Of a stretch of DNA of 64,000 nt, positions 16,601 through 23,597 are shown piece after piece (within the stretch, counting starts at the first letter, position 1; each line of letters opens with the position of its first letter). Both the position numbers and the translations under genes were made by a program. The notes beneath the pieces are model-generated. The model was not told the origin of the DNA. It saw only the letters and a list, made by a program, of their open reading frames with translations, and searched no databases. Origin of the DNA: Enterococcus malodoratus ATCC 43197 (GTDB lineage: Bacteria; Bacillota; Bacilli; Lactobacillales; Enterococcaceae); contig NZ_KE136482.1 in assembly GCF_000407185.1 (NCBI RefSeq), positions 1,116,001-1,180,000 on the forward strand, given 5' to 3'.

Positions 16601-18641
16601 TAGTATTGCCTCCACTGAATTTTCCTGAATCATAGACCCCTATTTTAGAAAGATCTCCCGTTGGTTGTGAAGTATAGAGTCCTTTTGTTATTCCATGGGG
16701 TATAGCAAGAGGTTTCTTAAAGTCCCCTTCTTGAACAGTCGAAATTTTGGTCCAGTCTGCCGTTGATCTCGTCTTTAACGCTGCTGCATAACCATGACAA
16801 TACATTGGCGTGTACTGGCTAGTATTCATCGTGTAGGTTGTACCGCTTCTTTGATAAGTACCTTTTAACTTAATCGTATAAGTAATTGCACCTTTAGGAT
16901 ACGTTGATCCTCTGTAATCTCCAGAAGCCCGTCCAGGTAAAGGCTTCAATGCTGTAGTAACACCTACATCATATCCACTAACACTACTTGCACTTACACC
17001 TACAGTAGTCCCAGAAACAACTTCTCCAGCGACCATCTGAACACCCACAGATGGTTTTGCAGAAACGATTGTATCGGCTACTTTCAATTTTGAAAGAGCG
17101 GATGAATCATATTGATTATTGAACGTTTCAAGATCACCTGATTCTACGTTTGTAGCATCAACGATCTCTAATTTAAATTCAGGACGTAGCTTTTGACCAT
17201 TTTCAGCACCATAGACATTCATAATGACTGGGACAAAGACCTGTCCAGTGTCACTAATAACTGATTCCATAACTCCTTCTGAATATTCAGCACCGGTCCC
17301 CCCAGGTTTATCTATATAAGTTCCGTTAGCAATCTCTCCATTGTTTTTTGGTGTGCCATCTTTGATTTCTATCGCATTATCCAATGTACTGATTACTCGA
17401 TACCGAATATTTTTATATTTCGTTAATAATTCTGTATTTTGGATTGAAAAAGAGATTAGATAGCTGACCTGGTCAAATGAACGAACGATATCGTTCGTCT
17501 CCGATGAATCATGACCCGCTACATTATCTGAATCAAAAGATGCTGTTCCTGTCCTCACAGAAATGTTTACATCACGAACGATAATTGGCTTACTTGCTTT
17601 AGAAGACTTTGATTTTGTTCTACTATCATTATTAGAATCAGTTAGATACTTTGGCTTTTTAAGTGAATCATCTGATTCATAATTAGCCTTTAATAACTTA
17701 TCCAATGAAGATTTTGTTTCAACCGTTTCAACGGCCAAGATTTTTTCATAACTCTTGGCTGTTCCTATCTTTGGAAGCTCTACTTCTTCTGGAGAGTCTG
17801 TTTTTTTTGTTTCTTCTTTATCTTTTCCAGGCTCTTTCTGCTTACTTTCTTCGGATTGTTCTTTCTTCTCTTCCTGTACTTTCGAGTCAGAAGTTTCAGA
17901 ACTTTCGAGTGTGGCTACTTCTTTCTTTTCTTTAGAGGAATCCGTCTCTTTCTTTGGTTCTTTTTTCTTGCTGGATTCTTTTACTTCTTCAGTTTTCTGG
18001 GTAGAATTAGTTTCTACTACTTCTAGACTAGTATCTGGTTCAACCAATGCTTGATCTAACGCTTCAAATTGAAAAAGTTGTTGTACCTGATTCGGATTAC
18101 TAACATTTATCACTTTTATATCTATCGCTGAAGAAATTTTTCTTTGAAACTTTACCCACTGTTTCTGATCCTTTGTAAACTCAAAGTATATGGATCCTTT
18201 TGTTTCACTCTCCATCACTTGAATACAAGTAACCTTTTTTTCAGCTTCATTTTCCTCTCCATCGTAAAATTCTGCAGCATCATCGGCTATTTTTTTGAAT
18301 ATATCTTTTACTGTCTGCGATTCTAGATCTGCTTTCTGATAGATTGGTAACGAAATATCTTCCTTCTTGTCATTGAGTGGAACAGCAAAAAAATTTTCAT
18401 CATATTTCAACTCAAAAATTCCATCCTCTTTAGCTATCAGCTTAAGATTTTCGGATTCTTCTTTCGTTTTGAACTTTTCTACTCGGTTCCCTTCTTCATT
18501 TTCCAATAGTACCAACGGTGTTTCTAACGCGGCATTCAATAATGGACCAATGGAAGTAGCAATCAGTATCACTACTCCCAAAAGAAGAGTCATGGGAAGA
18601 AGAACTGCGACTATTGGCTTTTGTTTGAATTTCTCGCGCAT
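13689..18641 (-). CDS. large LPXTG adhesin / pilus tip protein
   Basis: 1650 residues. A hydrophobic N-terminal export segment (about 12-36) and a first domain are followed by a Lys/Glu/Ser-rich stalk (about 205-300). A long beta-rich adhesive region (about 350-1150) leads to a DUF11-like domain (YKINLVNESVTPIPNAKLLDVLPY), an SdrD-B-like domain starting GYVWYDDDYDG, and a Cna-B-like domain. The end is LPFTGG, a membrane segment and a basic tail. The last domain carries a canonical EF-hand loop, DSDGDGKLSEAE, so calcium may stiffen it. Its segment DGFELLKDPIKVT is almost identical to that of the major pilin. Size and position between major and minor pilins suggest the tip adhesin. Ligand unknown. 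Confidence 0.85.
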   Translation of the reverse strand: MREKFKQKPIVAVLLPMTLLLGVVILIATSIGPLLNAALETPLVLLENEEGNRVEKFKTKEESENLKLIAKEDGIFELKYDENFFAVPLNDKKEDISLPIYQKADLESQTVKDIFKKIADDAAEFYDGEENEAEKKVTCIQVMESETKGSIYFEFTKDQKQWVKFQRKISSAIDIKVINVSNPNQVQQLFQFEALDQALVEPDTSLEVVETNSTQKTEEVKESSKKKEPKKETDSSKEKKEVATLESSETSDSKVQEEKKEQSEESKQKEPGKDKEETKKTDSPEEVELPKIGTAKSYEKILAVETVETKSSLDKLLKANYESDDSLKKPKYLTDSNNDSRTKSKSSKASKPIIVRDVNISVRTGTASFDSDNVAGHDSSETNDIVRSFDQVSYLISFSIQNTELLTKYKNIRYRVISTLDNAIEIKDGTPKNNGEIANGTYIDKPGGTGAEYSEGVMESVISDTGQVFVPVIMNVYGAENGQKLRPEFKLEIVDATNVESGDLETFNNQYDSSALSKLKVADTIVSAKPSVGVQMVAGEVVSGTTVGVSASSVSGYDVGVTTALKPLPGRASGDYRGSTYPKGAITYTIKLKGTYQRSGTTYTMNTSQYTPMYCHGYAAALKTRSTADWTKISTVQEGDFKKPLAIPHGITKGLYTSQPTGDLSKIGVYDSGKFSGGNTTTSGTPFSNTGYAGVLNPYTYNMTGNRTQSATDKSFSSLEVVYAWDKTTTYNLGSANGWNRYDMSLYIDSVSYDGLTTATDTSVTYPTIITGGGGYVGGPIFTKATNPDKTTGMISLDLNHTWTGVNTGNSRLNQGDSIYLSNFNMTTNPSVQELKAILMWDASAFEYDQTRKPFIDTGEEQSNLDITYRYGVARAATDTPPYTMKVLPYNTTRGKYLWYSSPVTAANAAGGISAVEISVKTYKDSNSLLAYPRIPVTVIGTPGNKTPKGNPITVLQASQFNDRNGSIHHDPVGASGATYQPTIYDSNGNATSIPEGYWSWTGNTAYIEKFNITTKTDVEQSVYQTPDEIKIKVNGVLSGSDSVKYDGALNTTLPKGINYKLGSAKDAYGAPLPDPAATTNGDGTTTLRWSFKEMPLSTGVEVNFSATSDFTQLTFKDTGYTENLTVKTVGEMWVTGSPSNKDKAAESVRSSTDVFIEHLIQQVVLSKTANRPSIEVGENDPVGVDGVSITYKINLVNESVTPIPNAKLLDVLPYDGDSRGTNFHGKYVVEEVKVNDSKAKITYTNNSINESTDPNSISGWSSYTPGTSSVSSIKNAKAFLVTYSMLGVGDNIELTVRIRPENQKAGDVYINNASMNSDLNLPVNSQTAVTRVYGRDLTGYVWYDDDYDGLIGTKKDGTPESPTGNIPVKLYRTSQFDKSYKKQLVKESLTGEKFVDSSGDSLIKTDSNGKYKFENLPEGEYLAEFMIGDLVVQKIVIVTKDHIGSDPKLNSKADQTTYKTPEYNHPELKDLPTLLTGTDKVRHVTDVNAGLTPLSKIRVFKYEEGTAVDSDGDGKLSEAEIEATGKPLKDAEFDLYEGNSTNATNKIGSAKTDKNGWLEYIGLPPGDYTLVETKAPDGFELLKDPIKVTIPTYNYIAKVHVSDNGQTKLPFTGGTKAMRIILIVSASLLVIGMTGVFLHFRPIKVRGGR

Positions 18642-18668
18642 GGTCTGTCCTTCCTTTCTGCCCCATTT

Positions 18669-20474
18669 TTAAGCGTGACGACGTTTTTTATCAATGGCAA
18701 TTGCTGCTGTACCAATTGTGATAGCGCCAATTGCGATGATGATCATTAACATTGTGCCAGTGCCACCAGTGAATGGTAGTTTGGTTTGTGATTTATTTTC
18801 TACGTGCACAGTCACATCTGCTGGGTCAATTTTCACCGTCACTTTGATTGGATCTTTTAATAATTCAAAGCCATCTGGTGATTTTGTTTCCACTAACCAG
18901 TAATCTCTTTCAATATCTGCGTGTGACCAAGTTGGTTCATCTTTGTCTTGCTTTCCATTGGTGTTCGTATCTGTATACCAGTTCAGTGCTAACCCATCAA
19001 ATTGTGCATGACCACTAGCATCAGTCGTATCCGTTAAGAATGTCACCCCTGTTGGTAATGCCGGAGTGGCTGAACCATCGTCATTCAGGGTATACGATTC
19101 GCCATTCGATGCTAAGAACTTTTTATCTTTTGCATTTTGTTCACTAGTAGCAATATAGAATTCTGCACCGGCTAATTTCTGAGTCTTATCTTCTTCTGTC
19201 TTATCAATCGTGAATCCTCCATCAAAATATTCAGGATTATTTTCACTTGGAGTATCCACTGGCTTTTGACCAGGAATCAAATAACCAGTATTGAATTCAT
19301 TTTCGATTACTCCATTAAAATCTACATCTGTATGTGTATGATAGATGGCACGAATATCCGTATAGTTTCCTTCAACTTTCTTCATCCCGGCTTCTGTTAA
19401 CTCAATCTGAATGTCTGTTACCGCACCATTCGTATTAGTGATAGGATGAGCCGCCTCAGCAGTAGCACTACTATTTTTAAACACTTCATAATCTGTATTT
19501 AATGTTAGTTTCACCCAATTAGTACCATCAAAAACTTCAACCTCAACATCATCTAAATGAAGGGCTTTGTTAAGAGCATCATGAATATAGAAGTGATTAG
19601 CATAAACTTCATCACCCGCACTTACTGTTTTATCCGGTAATGCATTGCCGTCTTTGTCATATACGTTTGTGATTGTCATATCTTCTTTAGCTTCGAAATA
19701 CAACCCAGTTGGTAACTTAACAGAGGCTTCCCATTGGAAGGGTTGTCCAGCTTTAATGGAATAACCTTTTTGTCCTTCAACTGTTTTATCAGCAGAAGTA
19801 TCGTTGACAATATTCTTTGGATAAACATGTACGTCATAAATTAATTTGTCTTCATTGTCACGTTTGGTTTGTGGTAAATAAGCAAAGAATGGTGCCATCG
19901 GAGTTGCAACCTTTTTAGAATCACCATTTTCATCAGTATAGGTATAATCCCCGCTGCCATTCGGAACTTCACGGATCAGATAGATGCCATCCGTTGCTTT
20001 TCCATTACCAACATTAAAAGTAGTTTTACCAAAATTAGCTCCTGTTGTATGATCTCCAGTTTTTTGCTTAACTGCTGCGAAACTAGAGTCTACATCATAA
20101 TGTGTTCCTTCTACTTGCTTTGTAGGATCATCTAATTTGTAATAGTTACCCGAACCATCTTTCTTAGGAATAACGCGGACTATTTCAAATTCAACATCTC
20201 CCATTAGTTTTTTTCCAACTAGATCAGGAGCAGTTGCCGGATCTAATTTTTCACCGTCTCCACGTTCTCCCAATTCAGCTGAACTTTTAATTTCATATTT
20301 CCAAAGAGTAATCGTACGATCAGAAGTATTATCTGATAACGCATTAGTACTTACATATGGAATATCTGGTGTTGCATATGCAACTGATCCTAATCCAGCA
20401 CCCGCTGACCCCAATACTGTTAGTACCCCCAAAGTCATTGCTGCTTTACTTATCCACTTTTTCTTATTTTTCAT
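18669..20474 (-). CDS. major pilin (backbone subunit), LPFTGG
   Basis: 601 residues, the first gene of the operon. Signal peptide ending near VAYATP, N-terminal domain ending in the pilin motif VHVYPKN, whose Lys is the usual acceptor for sortase-made isopeptide bonds. A central domain and a C-terminal Cna-B-like domain follow, with the E-box YWLVETKSPDGFELL. LPFTGG, a hydrophobic segment and a KKRRHA tail end the protein. This is the SpaA/EbpC type of layout for a shaft pilin polymerised by class C sortase. AAGGAG precedes the ATG. A 250-bp leader separates it from the recombinase cassette at 20725. Confidence 0.9.
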   Translation of the reverse strand: MKNKKKWISKAAMTLGVLTVLGSAGAGLGSVAYATPDIPYVSTNALSDNTSDRTITLWKYEIKSSAELGERGDGEKLDPATAPDLVGKKLMGDVEFEIVRVIPKKDGSGNYYKLDDPTKQVEGTHYDVDSSFAAVKQKTGDHTTGANFGKTTFNVGNGKATDGIYLIREVPNGSGDYTYTDENGDSKKVATPMAPFFAYLPQTKRDNEDKLIYDVHVYPKNIVNDTSADKTVEGQKGYSIKAGQPFQWEASVKLPTGLYFEAKEDMTITNVYDKDGNALPDKTVSAGDEVYANHFYIHDALNKALHLDDVEVEVFDGTNWVKLTLNTDYEVFKNSSATAEAAHPITNTNGAVTDIQIELTEAGMKKVEGNYTDIRAIYHTHTDVDFNGVIENEFNTGYLIPGQKPVDTPSENNPEYFDGGFTIDKTEEDKTQKLAGAEFYIATSEQNAKDKKFLASNGESYTLNDDGSATPALPTGVTFLTDTTDASGHAQFDGLALNWYTDTNTNGKQDKDEPTWSHADIERDYWLVETKSPDGFELLKDPIKVTVKIDPADVTVHVENKSQTKLPFTGGTGTMLMIIIAIGAITIGTAAIAIDKKRRHA

Positions 20475-20724
20475 AATAAGCTCCTTTGCTCTTCTTTGTT
20501 TTTTATTCCTAAATTAGTTAAAATAGATGAAAAAGGTTGCCGCCATTTTTCAATCATTTATTTTCCATTACTTATAATGAAGATTTTTCTTCTTGGTAAT
20601 GGAAACCAATAAAAATTAGTATGTCTGTCCTTCGATAAACATACCTCCTTTCAAAATTTCCAATAAGTTCATCATTCTAGTTAAAACCCTTTATTTCCAG
20701 CATATGACTAACGTATTTTATTCT
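20475..20724 (-). promoter_or_regulatory. leader of the pilus operon
   Basis: Holds a weak leftward promoter candidate, TTACCA (20594-20599), 17 bp, TATAAG (20571-20576), and a hairpin GTATGT/ACATAC near 20620-20646. The leader continues into the left inverted repeat at 20725, so transcription could also enter from the recombinase cassette. Confidence 0.4.
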
Positions 20725-20746
20725 TAGTCTTACAAAAAACTAGAAA
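20725..20746 (+). repeat. left 22-bp inverted repeat of the recombinase cassette
   Basis: Begins TAGTCTTACAAAAAACTAG and is repeated without mismatch, in inverse orientation, at 22325-22346. It lies between the pilus leader and the integrase. Likely recombination site. Confidence 0.8.
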
Positions 20747-20789
20747 AGCCCTCAAATCCTTTTTGTATCAAAGGATTTGAGGACTTTTT
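20744..20789. terminator. terminator between integrase and pilus operon
   Basis: Stem CCTCAAATCCTT/AAGGATTTGAGG with T-rich ends on both strands. It ends leftward integrase transcription just before the left inverted repeat and insulates the pilus genes in the drawn orientation. Confidence 0.8.
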
Positions 20790-20977
20790 GACGACGAATG
20801 ACGGCTAAAATTTTTTACGATTATTATTTGTACTTTATATTTATTGAGAACCCTCCTTTTTAAAGTATTTCTTTCTTTTGATAAAAAAAGCACCCAAAGT
20901 AAGCGCTTACTCTGAAAAAGAAAAAGAAATACACCAAAAGTTCATTATTTCTTTTTTGAAACCAGTTACATCCTTCG

Positions 20978-22081
20978 TCAACTGATCAAACGATCTAATT
21001 CCTTGATCACCCGGTGTCTTTGCTCCAGCATTGCATCCACATACGTATCTAGCGTCATTTGTGTCGATGCGTGCCCTAAAAGAGCGCTCACAGAAGAAAT
21101 ATCTTTATTAGCTTCCAGACAGCGTGTCGCAAAGGTGTGTCTTAGTTGATGAAAATGAATGTTAACAAGTTCAGCTTTTTTGCGAATCCGATGAAAATGA
21201 TGAGTCAATAAGCGCGGTTCACAGGGTTGCCCGTTTACTGAGAAGACAAAAGGCCCTTTTGTTTGCTTACGATGAGTTACTAGTAATTTTTTTAGCGTCT
21301 TACTGATTGGAATCACCCGGATAGACGCTTCTGTTTTGGAATCTGCTAAAAGCAGTTGTGTTTTTTTCGACGGACCTATCATGGAGATTCGTTGATACGT
21401 GTGATTGACATAGATTAGATTGGCCTCAAAATCAATGTTCTCCCATTTTAAAGCGGCAATTTCACCAATGCGCATCCCAGAATACAAGGCTAATAGGGCA
21501 GGAATTCCATGGCCTTTCTTTTCTTTGGTGGCGGTTTCCATCATTCTTTTTTGTTCTGATCGTGTTAATGCTCGGATTTTATTCTGTTTAGCCTTTGGTA
21601 TCTTTAATTCAGAAAATGGATTCATTGTAAGCTTTCCGCATTTTTTTGCATGATTCAAACATTTATTAAGGATTCGAAAGACGACTTGGACAGTTGATTT
21701 AGCCAATTTTTTCTGAAGTTCACTAAGCACATTTTTTCCAATTTCAATTGATAACTCATTCAAGGGGATATCTTTTAGTGTAGGAAAAATATATTTCGTC
21801 AGCTTATAATAGTAACTAGACAATGTGGATGGTTTTACCTCATCCTGCACCTCTATTAGCCATTCCGATGTCCATTCCTCGAAGGTTTCGGCTGAATGAC
21901 CTTGAATTTGCTGCAAAGATTGATAATGGATGCGTAACGGATAAAGCTTTCTTTTTACTTCGGAATAATTCTTTCCATATATATAGCCGTACTTTATTCT
22001 CCCGTCGCTTTTTCTTCCTTTTGGAAAACGACCTTCCCAGCGACCATCTTTTCGCAGATAAATATTCTCACCTTTTCGCAC
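20978..22081 (-). CDS. tyrosine recombinase, likely DNA invertase of the pilus switch
   Basis: 367 residues when started at GTG 22081, which has TTGGAGG upstream and gives the same N-terminus as the paralogue at 1-73; a TTG at 22096 is the longer alternative. Order: short arm-binding-type N-terminus (KGENIYLRKDGRWEGR), SAM-like core-binding domain (about 60-160), catalytic domain with Arg in SGMRIGEIAALKW, His-x-x-Arg in HQLRHTF, His in LLGHAS and the nucleophile Tyr in TLDTYVD. All catalytic residues are present. Similar proteins integrate phages and conjugative elements, but no other mobile-element gene is nearby and the flanking repeats are inverted, which favours inversion over integration. 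TGACGGC-like motifs at both ends (20789-20806, 22101-22122) may be arm sites. Confidence 0.88.
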   Translation of the reverse strand: MRKGENIYLRKDGRWEGRFPKGRKSDGRIKYGYIYGKNYSEVKRKLYPLRIHYQSLQQIQGHSAETFEEWTSEWLIEVQDEVKPSTLSSYYYKLTKYIFPTLKDIPLNELSIEIGKNVLSELQKKLAKSTVQVVFRILNKCLNHAKKCGKLTMNPFSELKIPKAKQNKIRALTRSEQKRMMETATKEKKGHGIPALLALYSGMRIGEIAALKWENIDFEANLIYVNHTYQRISMIGPSKKTQLLLADSKTEASIRVIPISKTLKKLLVTHRKQTKGPFVFSVNGQPCEPRLLTHHFHRIRKKAELVNIHFHQLRHTFATRCLEANKDISSVSALLGHASTQMTLDTYVDAMLEQRHRVIKELDRLIS

Positions 22082-22230
22082 TACTATTTCCTCCAATTTT
22101 TGACGGCGTAACAGACGGCGTATACTAGGTTTCTTTTCATTTTTATCTTTACAATAATACAGTAATGAATAGATACGTCTTAGTTTGTTATCATCGCTTT
22201 ATTTAAAAATAATTATTTTTATGAATCATA

Positions 22231-22259
22231 TTGCCTATTATTAACCAATAATATATAAT
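22231..22259 (+). promoter_or_regulatory. outward promoter of the invertible cassette
   Basis: TTGCCT (22231-22236), 17-bp spacer, TATAAT (22254-22259). It fires rightward out of the cassette, 66 bp before the right inverted repeat, and in this orientation runs into the terminator at 22405-22442. After inversion it would fire into the pilus operon. Confidence 0.6.
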
Positions 22260-22324
22260 TGCCTTATGAAATGATTTTTATATATCAAACAAATAAGTTA
22301 ATATATTTCAATTAGTTCCAAACA

Positions 22325-22346
22325 TTTCTAGTTTTTTGTAAGACTA
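22325..22346 (-). repeat. right 22-bp inverted repeat of the recombinase cassette
   Basis: Exact reverse complement of 20725-20746, ending in TTTTTTGTAAGACTA. The 1.58 kb between the repeats holds only the integrase, one terminator and the outward promoter. Confidence 0.8.
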
Positions 22347-22404
22347 GGTAAGTATTTGAATACTTTTCAAAGAAGATAAGCCACTATCTTCAAAGAAGGC
22401 AGAC

Positions 22405-22442
22405 AAAAGGCATCCTTTCAACGGCAGAAAAGATGCTTTTTT
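22405..22442 (+). terminator. rightward terminator downstream of the cassette
   Basis: Stem AAGGCATC/GATGCTTTT followed by a T-run. It would stop transcripts from the promoter at 22231-22259. 22443-22570 holds nothing else I can name. Confidence 0.55.
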
Positions 22443-22570
22443 ATTATATGTTCATAACATGACAGTAACATTTTTACCACAAAATAAATCAATTAATTTA
22501 TTTCCACTTTTGCAATCAAATAATCACTATATTTTTATGTTTTAATGATAACGATCGTTTTTTTTGAATA

Positions 22571-22601
22571 AAAAAAGACGCCCCTCTTGGACGTCTCTTT
22601 T
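22571..22601 (-). terminator. terminator of the PTS/ADP-ribosylglycohydrolase operon
   Basis: Imperfect stem 22577-22582/22589-22595 (GACGCC with GGACGTC) with a T-run on the minus strand, just past the stop codon at 22613. Confidence 0.7.
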
Positions 22602-22612
22602 ACTATTCATTT

Positions 22613-23596
22613 CTACTTCACATACGGCAATAATTCTTCCGTCAATTGATCAAAATCTAACTGATTGACCTCTTCAATTTGCTGGATCATTTCTTTTGGC
22701 AGAGTTGGATTCATTCCTCCGCAAATCGCTGCGCTGATGGCTCCGATGGTATCGGTATCCCAACCGACTGACGCACTTAATTGTGCGGCTTTTAATGGAT
22801 CACCTTTGGCTAATTCCACGATGACAAATGCGCTTGGAATTGTTTCGATCGTCTCCATTCCGGTACCGATCTCTTCATATAAGCGTTGGAGAATCAGTTG
22901 TTCGTCTTCTTCTTGACGCAGGATCTTTCGTGCTTGATTCATGCGGAAGCTTAAAGACGCTGCTGGAAAATCATACCCGTATTCTTTGGCGGTATTAATC
23001 GCTTCAAAGGCCAACGACCATATCTCTGCGATTGATTGGCCGCCTCGAACGGTGTAGCTAACGGCTGCTGCTACCGCACCGGCACCGGCGATCGCGATCT
23101 TTGTATTATGCGTTGGTAAACAGATTTCCGCGACATTTTTTACTAGTGCAGGCAAATCGTGATAGTCGCTGATTAAGCCGATGGGCGCAATTTTCATCGA
23201 AGCACCATTCGTTGTTCCCGTGACACCTGTTTCCTCGATCGGCACACCTTGGGCGATTTTTTCTAACGCTTTTAGTGTCGACGGTCCTGAGACAAAGGCT
23301 GAAACGGGAGAATGGTCGTTCCATTCCCGCAGCTCTGCGATGTAATCTGCCACTCGGATCTGTCCCTGGTTTTTCTTGATCATAGATAGGATCATCAAGA
23401 CGTTCAATGTGTCATCGGTGATTGCTCCTGCTGCCATTTTACGACCAAAGACGTCATTTTCGTTTGAGGCGATTAATTCCGTTACTCCGTTGGGAAAATG
23501 CTGGCGGATTTTTTCTTGCGACCAGCATTCTGTCGGCATTCCTAGCGCGTCCCCTAATGCTCCGCCTGCTAAAACGCCCCAAATTCTCTCTCTCAT
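22613..23596 (-). CDS. ADP-ribosylglycohydrolase family protein
   Basis: 327 residues of the DraG/ARH fold, which hydrolyses ADP-ribose links or related N-/O-glycosidic bonds using two Mg ions. The metal motifs are visible: GALGDALGMPTE at the N-terminus, AGAITDDT at about 57-64 and VGWDTDTIGAISAAICGG near the C-terminus. No signal peptide. It starts 1 bp after the stop of the PTS gene, so the two are translated from one message. Its substrate may be a sugar or nucleoside derivative taken up by that PTS rather than a modified protein; that is inference from the operon. Confidence 0.88.
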   Translation of the reverse strand: MRERIWGVLAGGALGDALGMPTECWSQEKIRQHFPNGVTELIASNENDVFGRKMAAGAITDDTLNVLMILSMIKKNQGQIRVADYIAELREWNDHSPVSAFVSGPSTLKALEKIAQGVPIEETGVTGTTNGASMKIAPIGLISDYHDLPALVKNVAEICLPTHNTKIAIAGAGAVAAAVSYTVRGGQSIAEIWSLAFEAINTAKEYGYDFPAASLSFRMNQARKILRQEEDEQLILQRLYEEIGTGMETIETIPSAFVIVELAKGDPLKAAQLSASVGWDTDTIGAISAAICGGMNPTLPKEMIQQIEEVNQLDFDQLTEELLPYVK

Positions 23597-23597
23597 T

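Noticed and set aside
20600-20650. Leader peptide MFIEGQTY before the pilus operon
   Set aside because: The AAAGGAGG site is only one base from the ATG, too close for normal initiation.
20978-22081. Integrase as part of an integrative conjugative element or prophage
   Set aside because: No relaxase, excisionase, phage or transfer genes are nearby, and the flanking repeats are inverted rather than direct.
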